Shown in pieces: positions 61,350 to 64,000 of a stretch of DNA of 64,000 nucleotides. The DNA lies in NCBI RefSeq assembly GCF_003610895.1, contig NZ_MCAS01000034.1:1-64000 (forward strand). Reading direction: 5' to 3'. The position numbers were made by a program, and so were the translations under genes. The notes beneath the pieces are model-generated. The model did not search any database. It was not told the DNA's origin and was given only the letters and a program-made list of their open reading frames with translations. Each line of letters opens with the position of its first letter. The first letter of the stretch is position 1. The stretch comes from Paraburkholderia fungorum. Lineage in GTDB: Bacteria; Pseudomonadota; Gammaproteobacteria; Burkholderiales; Burkholderiaceae.

Positions 61350-62618
61350 TCAGTTGGCCGGCGGCGAATCCGTTCCCGGCGTGCCGCGGCTCGCGCGCAG
61401 ATAAGCGGTGCCGGCCGGGCTGACCGCTACCTCGGCCACGCTGCCGGGTGAATGAGTGCGCGTCAGATAACCGCGCGCGCAGGCATCCTCCCAAACCGGC
61501 AGGCGGGGACATGAGGTGCGCCAGACTTCCATCGCTTCACTGTAAGGGCGGCTACCAGACCCGATCCATTCCAGCAGATCGAGAATCAGCGGTTCGACTG
61601 GGTCGTGCGTGTCGGTTCCCGTGCTGGCGGCGTCGCGCGATACGGCGCTCTTCAGCACCTCTGGATTGACCACGTGGATCGGTTGTCCGGCCGCATAGGA
61701 CACGATCTGATCGAAGATGTCGGAGAACTGGATCTCATACTCGTCCTCCGTGACATAGCCGATATGCGGCGTGCAAACAACGTTAGGCATGCGCAGCAGC
61801 GGATGCTCAGGATCGCGCAACGGTTCTTCGTCATAGACGTCGACCGCCACCATGCCGGGCCGGCCAGCATGCAGCGCCTGCTCCAGTGCACCCGGCGCGA
61901 TTAACCCCGCGCGGCTGGTGTTGACCAGCAGGGCGGTGGGTTTCATCCTGCCGAGATCTTCCGCCGTCACAATGCCGCGAGTGTCGTTCACGAGGCGCAT
62001 GTGCAGCGAGAGCACGTCGCACGCCTTGAAGAAAGCCGGCTTATCCGATGCGATGTCCCAGCCGTCTTCGCGGGCCCGTTGCAGCGAGGCCTCTCTCGCC
62101 CAGACCAGCACCTTCATGCCGAACGCAGCACCGTAGCGCGCCACCTCGGCGCCGATGCGGCCGTACCCGTAGATGCCCAGCGTGCGGCCACGCAGGCTGC
62201 GGCCCACGCCCGTCTGCCAGCGGCCGGCCTGCAGTGCCTGCATCTGCTGCGGAATCTGGCGCATGGCCGCGATGACCAGACCCCAGGTCAGTTCGGCCGC
62301 GGCATAGGAAGGGCTGCCGGCATGCTGATTCGAGGACACGATCACGCCGTGTTCCGTGCAGGCGCCGACGTCGATATGGGGAAAGACGCTGCGCTGACTG
62401 ATGAGCCGCAACTTCGGCAGCCGGGCGATCAGCGGCGCGCGGATCTGGGTGCGCTCACGAATCAGCACCAGCACCTCGGTGTCGCGCAGGCGCTCGGCCA
62501 GCGCATCCACGTCCTGCACATGGTCGTTCCATACGGTGACAGCGTGGCCGTCCAGCTTGTGGAAACAAGGCAGGCCCCGCAGCGTGTCGAAATAATCGTC
62601 CAGAATCGTGATGTTCAT
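61350..62618 (-). CDS. D-2-hydroxyacid dehydrogenase with an extra C-terminal domain
   Basis: D-isomer 2-hydroxyacid dehydrogenase of 422 residues; the usual length is about 310-330. The NAD loop is GIYGYGRIGAEVA (148-160), and the catalytic Arg, Glu and His lie in NTSRAGL, YDEEPL and TPHIGYVTEDEYE. From about 338 a separate domain begins (DPVEPLILDLLEWIGSGSRPYSE, then TSCPRLPVWEDACARGYL, ending VAVSPAGTAYL). It looks like a small winged-helix unit known to me as stand-alone proteins of about 80 residues. The frame is continuous, so this is a true fusion here. I chose ATG 62618 with AAGGGG before it. Confidence 0.9.
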   Translation of the reverse strand: MNITILDDYFDTLRGLPCFHKLDGHAVTVWNDHVQDVDALAERLRDTEVLVLIRERTQIRAPLIARLPKLRLISQRSVFPHIDVGACTEHGVIVSSNQHAGSPSYAAAELTWGLVIAAMRQIPQQMQALQAGRWQTGVGRSLRGRTLGIYGYGRIGAEVARYGAAFGMKVLVWAREASLQRAREDGWDIASDKPAFFKACDVLSLHMRLVNDTRGIVTAEDLGRMKPTALLVNTSRAGLIAPGALEQALHAGRPGMVAVDVYDEEPLRDPEHPLLRMPNVVCTPHIGYVTEDEYEIQFSDIFDQIVSYAAGQPIHVVNPEVLKSAVSRDAASTGTDTHDPVEPLILDLLEWIGSGSRPYSEAMEVWRTSCPRLPVWEDACARGYLTRTHSPGSVAEVAVSPAGTAYLRASRGTPGTDSPPAN

Positions 62619-62917
62619 GCTGACCCCTTCTCTTGCCATCCTCTTATGCTGAGCCTCATGGAGCGAACCGTAAAATGAAATTATTTGAGGAATTGCTGCA
62701 TTTTTCTTATGAAAATCGGCACCCCCGGCGTGCAGGCATGATTGTGACGATTTGGATAGACTGAGCGGCGTCGCTCGGCTCAATCGACACCGTCCGGAGC
62801 GCGCGTCACAGGCTGGCCAAAACGGCTACCCTCTGACGCGCATGCGCGCTGCATCCGCACGCGCACCCGATCCACCCAACCGTGGCCACAAGCCATGGAT
62901 AAGAAACGGAGACACTC
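62619..62917. other. 299-bp divergent promoter interval
   Basis: Lies between the D-2-hydroxyacid dehydrogenase and the HIBADH-like gene. The part near 62670-62710 is AT-rich (AATTATTTGAGG and TTTTTCTTATG), as expected for divergent promoters. No regulator gene lies in it and I see no perfect dyad. Confidence 0.4.
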
Positions 62918-63814
62918 ATGAAAACAGGATTCATCGGCCTCGGCGTGATGGGACAACCCATGGCGCTCAACCTCGCGCGTGCGGGCACTGAACTGATCGT
63001 GTGGAACCGCACGCCGGAACGCTGCGCCGCGTTGCGCGACGCGGGTGCGCAGGTAGCGCAGAGCGCGGGCGATGTTTTCAGGCAGGCCCGCATCGTCATC
63101 TTGATGATGGCGACAGATACGGCGCTCGACGCGGTGCTCGGCCGTCACACCGCCGATTTTGCAGCGAACGTCGCGCAGCACACGATCGTGCACATGGGAA
63201 CGACCTCGGCAGATTATTCGCGTGGCCTCGAAGCCGACATCCGCGCGGCGGGCGGACGCTATGTCGAAGCGCCCGTGTCGGGCTCGCGCAAGCCGGCCGA
63301 AGCGGGGCAACTGGTGGCGATGCTGGCGGGCGAGCCCACCGCGCTCGAAGAAGTGCGCCCGCTCCTCAAGCCGATGTGCCACGAAACGGTGATCTGCGGG
63401 GCGGTGCCCACGGGGCTTCTGATGAAGCTGTCGGTCAACACGTTTCTGATTCCAATGGTGACCGCGATTGCCGAGGCGTCGCATCTGGCGCGGCGTTATG
63501 GGCTCGACATGAAGCAGTTTCAGGCTGTGCTCGACGCGGGTCCGATGGCGAGCAACGTCTCGCGCGTGAAGGTCGACAAGCTCGTGAACGAGGATTTCTC
63601 GGTGCAGGCGTCTATCCTCGACGTGCTGAAGAACAACCGGCTCGCGGCTGAAGCGGCGCGCAACGCGAACCTCGCGTCGCCGCTGCTGGATGTGTGCTTT
63701 AAGCTCTATAGCGAGACTGTCGAGCTGGGCCACGGCCAGGCTGATATGGCGGCCGTCGTGCATGCGATCGAAGCGCGCACCGAGGCGAGAAAAAACGCCG
63801 GCGGCGCGGAGTAA
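62918..63814 (+). CDS. NAD(P)-dependent oxidoreductase, 3-hydroxyisobutyrate dehydrogenase family
   Basis: Beta-hydroxyacid dehydrogenase of 298 residues. N-terminal GFIGLGVMGQPMALNLARAG is the NAD-binding loop, APVSGSRKPAEAGQL the substrate-binding DxxVSGG-like motif, and KLSVNTFL contains the catalytic Lys. ACGGAG precedes the start. It resembles the glyoxylate/succinic-semialdehyde reductase branch as well as HIBADH. A methyltransferase gene follows after 24 bp. Confidence 0.92.
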   Translation: MKTGFIGLGVMGQPMALNLARAGTELIVWNRTPERCAALRDAGAQVAQSAGDVFRQARIVILMMATDTALDAVLGRHTADFAANVAQHTIVHMGTTSADYSRGLEADIRAAGGRYVEAPVSGSRKPAEAGQLVAMLAGEPTALEEVRPLLKPMCHETVICGAVPTGLLMKLSVNTFLIPMVTAIAEASHLARRYGLDMKQFQAVLDAGPMASNVSRVKVDKLVNEDFSVQASILDVLKNNRLAAEAARNANLASPLLDVCFKLYSETVELGHGQADMAAVVHAIEARTEARKNAGGAE

Positions 63815-63838
63815 TCGACACATCGGGTGGAGCGCGCA

Positions 63839-64000
63839 ATGCACATCGAACCGCTTAGCGACGGCAAGATCGTCGAGTCATGGAAGCGCAACGCTTCGCC
63901 GTGGACGAAAGCGGTGCGCGGCGCGGAAATCGAAAGCAGGCGGCTGGTCACCGATCGCGCCGTGCTGGATGCGGTGCTGGCTTGCAAGCCAGCCACCGTT
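63839..64000 (+). CDS. Class I SAM-dependent methyltransferase, 3' end cut by window edge
   Basis: The first 54 codons are present (MHIEPLSDGKIVESWKRNAS, then PWTKAVRGAEIESRRLVTDR). The pattern WxxNAxPWTxAVR...IESRRLVTDRA is the standard leader of a family of Burkholderiaceae methyltransferases whose SAM motif comes just after this point. GGGTGGAG precedes ATG 63839. Target unknown. Confidence 0.75.
   Translation, partial: MHIEPLSDGKIVESWKRNASPWTKAVRGAEIESRRLVTDRAVLDAVLACKPATV

Overview
The window reads as a piece of a Burkholderiaceae chromosome, most likely Paraburkholderia or a close relative. This is an inference from the high GC content, the prpC-acnD-prpF form of the methylcitrate cycle, a Burkholderia-type trimeric porin, the malic enzyme/phosphotransacetylase hybrid, and the density of one-gene regulators next to short catabolic operons. 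I count six intact LysR genes plus one LysR remnant, four AraC, and one each of GntR, MocR, TetR, WYL-type and ECF sigma. I see no rRNA, tRNA, CRISPR array, transposase or prophage gene.

Layout. 1-5303: methylcitrate cycle genes prpC (5' end cut by the window edge), acnD and prpF, with a strong terminator hairpin between prpC and acnD. 5423-10602: an atypical SDR with a divergent LysR, then maeB with a divergent LysR. 10713-14366: an ECF42-type sigma factor translationally coupled to its YciI/DGPF partner, then a GST and a divergent WYL regulator sharing a palindrome. 14683-15711: a secreted GH18-type glycosidase. 15932-23964: an AraC regulator and a divergent catabolic operon (BKACE enzyme, MFS transporter, quinone oxidoreductase, TauD-type dioxygenase, serine hydrolase, porin, BON protein). 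24097-26921: a LysR and a small operon (EthD-like protein, tautomerase-fold protein, MBL hydrolase).

27157-32098 is the most interesting block. It holds a CqsS-like membrane sensor kinase with two receivers and an Hpt domain, a convergent receiver-plus-histidine-kinase protein of the PhcR kind, and, directly upstream of the sensor, a gene resembling cyanobacterial acyl-ACP reductase (aldehyde-forming). The organisation matches the CqsA/CqsS, LqsA/LqsS and PhcB/PhcS signalling systems, but the position of the signal synthase is taken by a different enzyme family. I propose it as a candidate undescribed cell-cell signalling system, possibly based on a fatty aldehyde or a derivative.

32300-48129 is accessory ground: a LysR remnant, a SnoaL-like protein, LysR, a DUF606 transporter, a GlxA-type AraC regulator, GNAT, a thioesterase-fold protein, an orphan periplasmic binding protein, a cis-CaaD-like tautomerase, an acetoacetate decarboxylase-like protein, an NmrA-like reductase, LysR, cupin, an epimerase-like protein, MocR, SDR, AraC and an NTF2-like protein. 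48307-50865 holds three exported proteins and an AT-richer interval. 50866-59120 holds TetR, AraC and LysR regulators next to a four-gene operon: glutamine-synthetase-like ligase, aldehyde dehydrogenase, iron alcohol dehydrogenase and M81 (MlrC-like) peptidase. That set would suit a gamma-glutamylated amine or amino-alcohol route. 59458-64000 holds an aminotransferase and its divergent GntR, a D-2-hydroxyacid dehydrogenase with an extra C-terminal domain, a 3-hydroxyisobutyrate-dehydrogenase-like reductase and the start of a methyltransferase gene.
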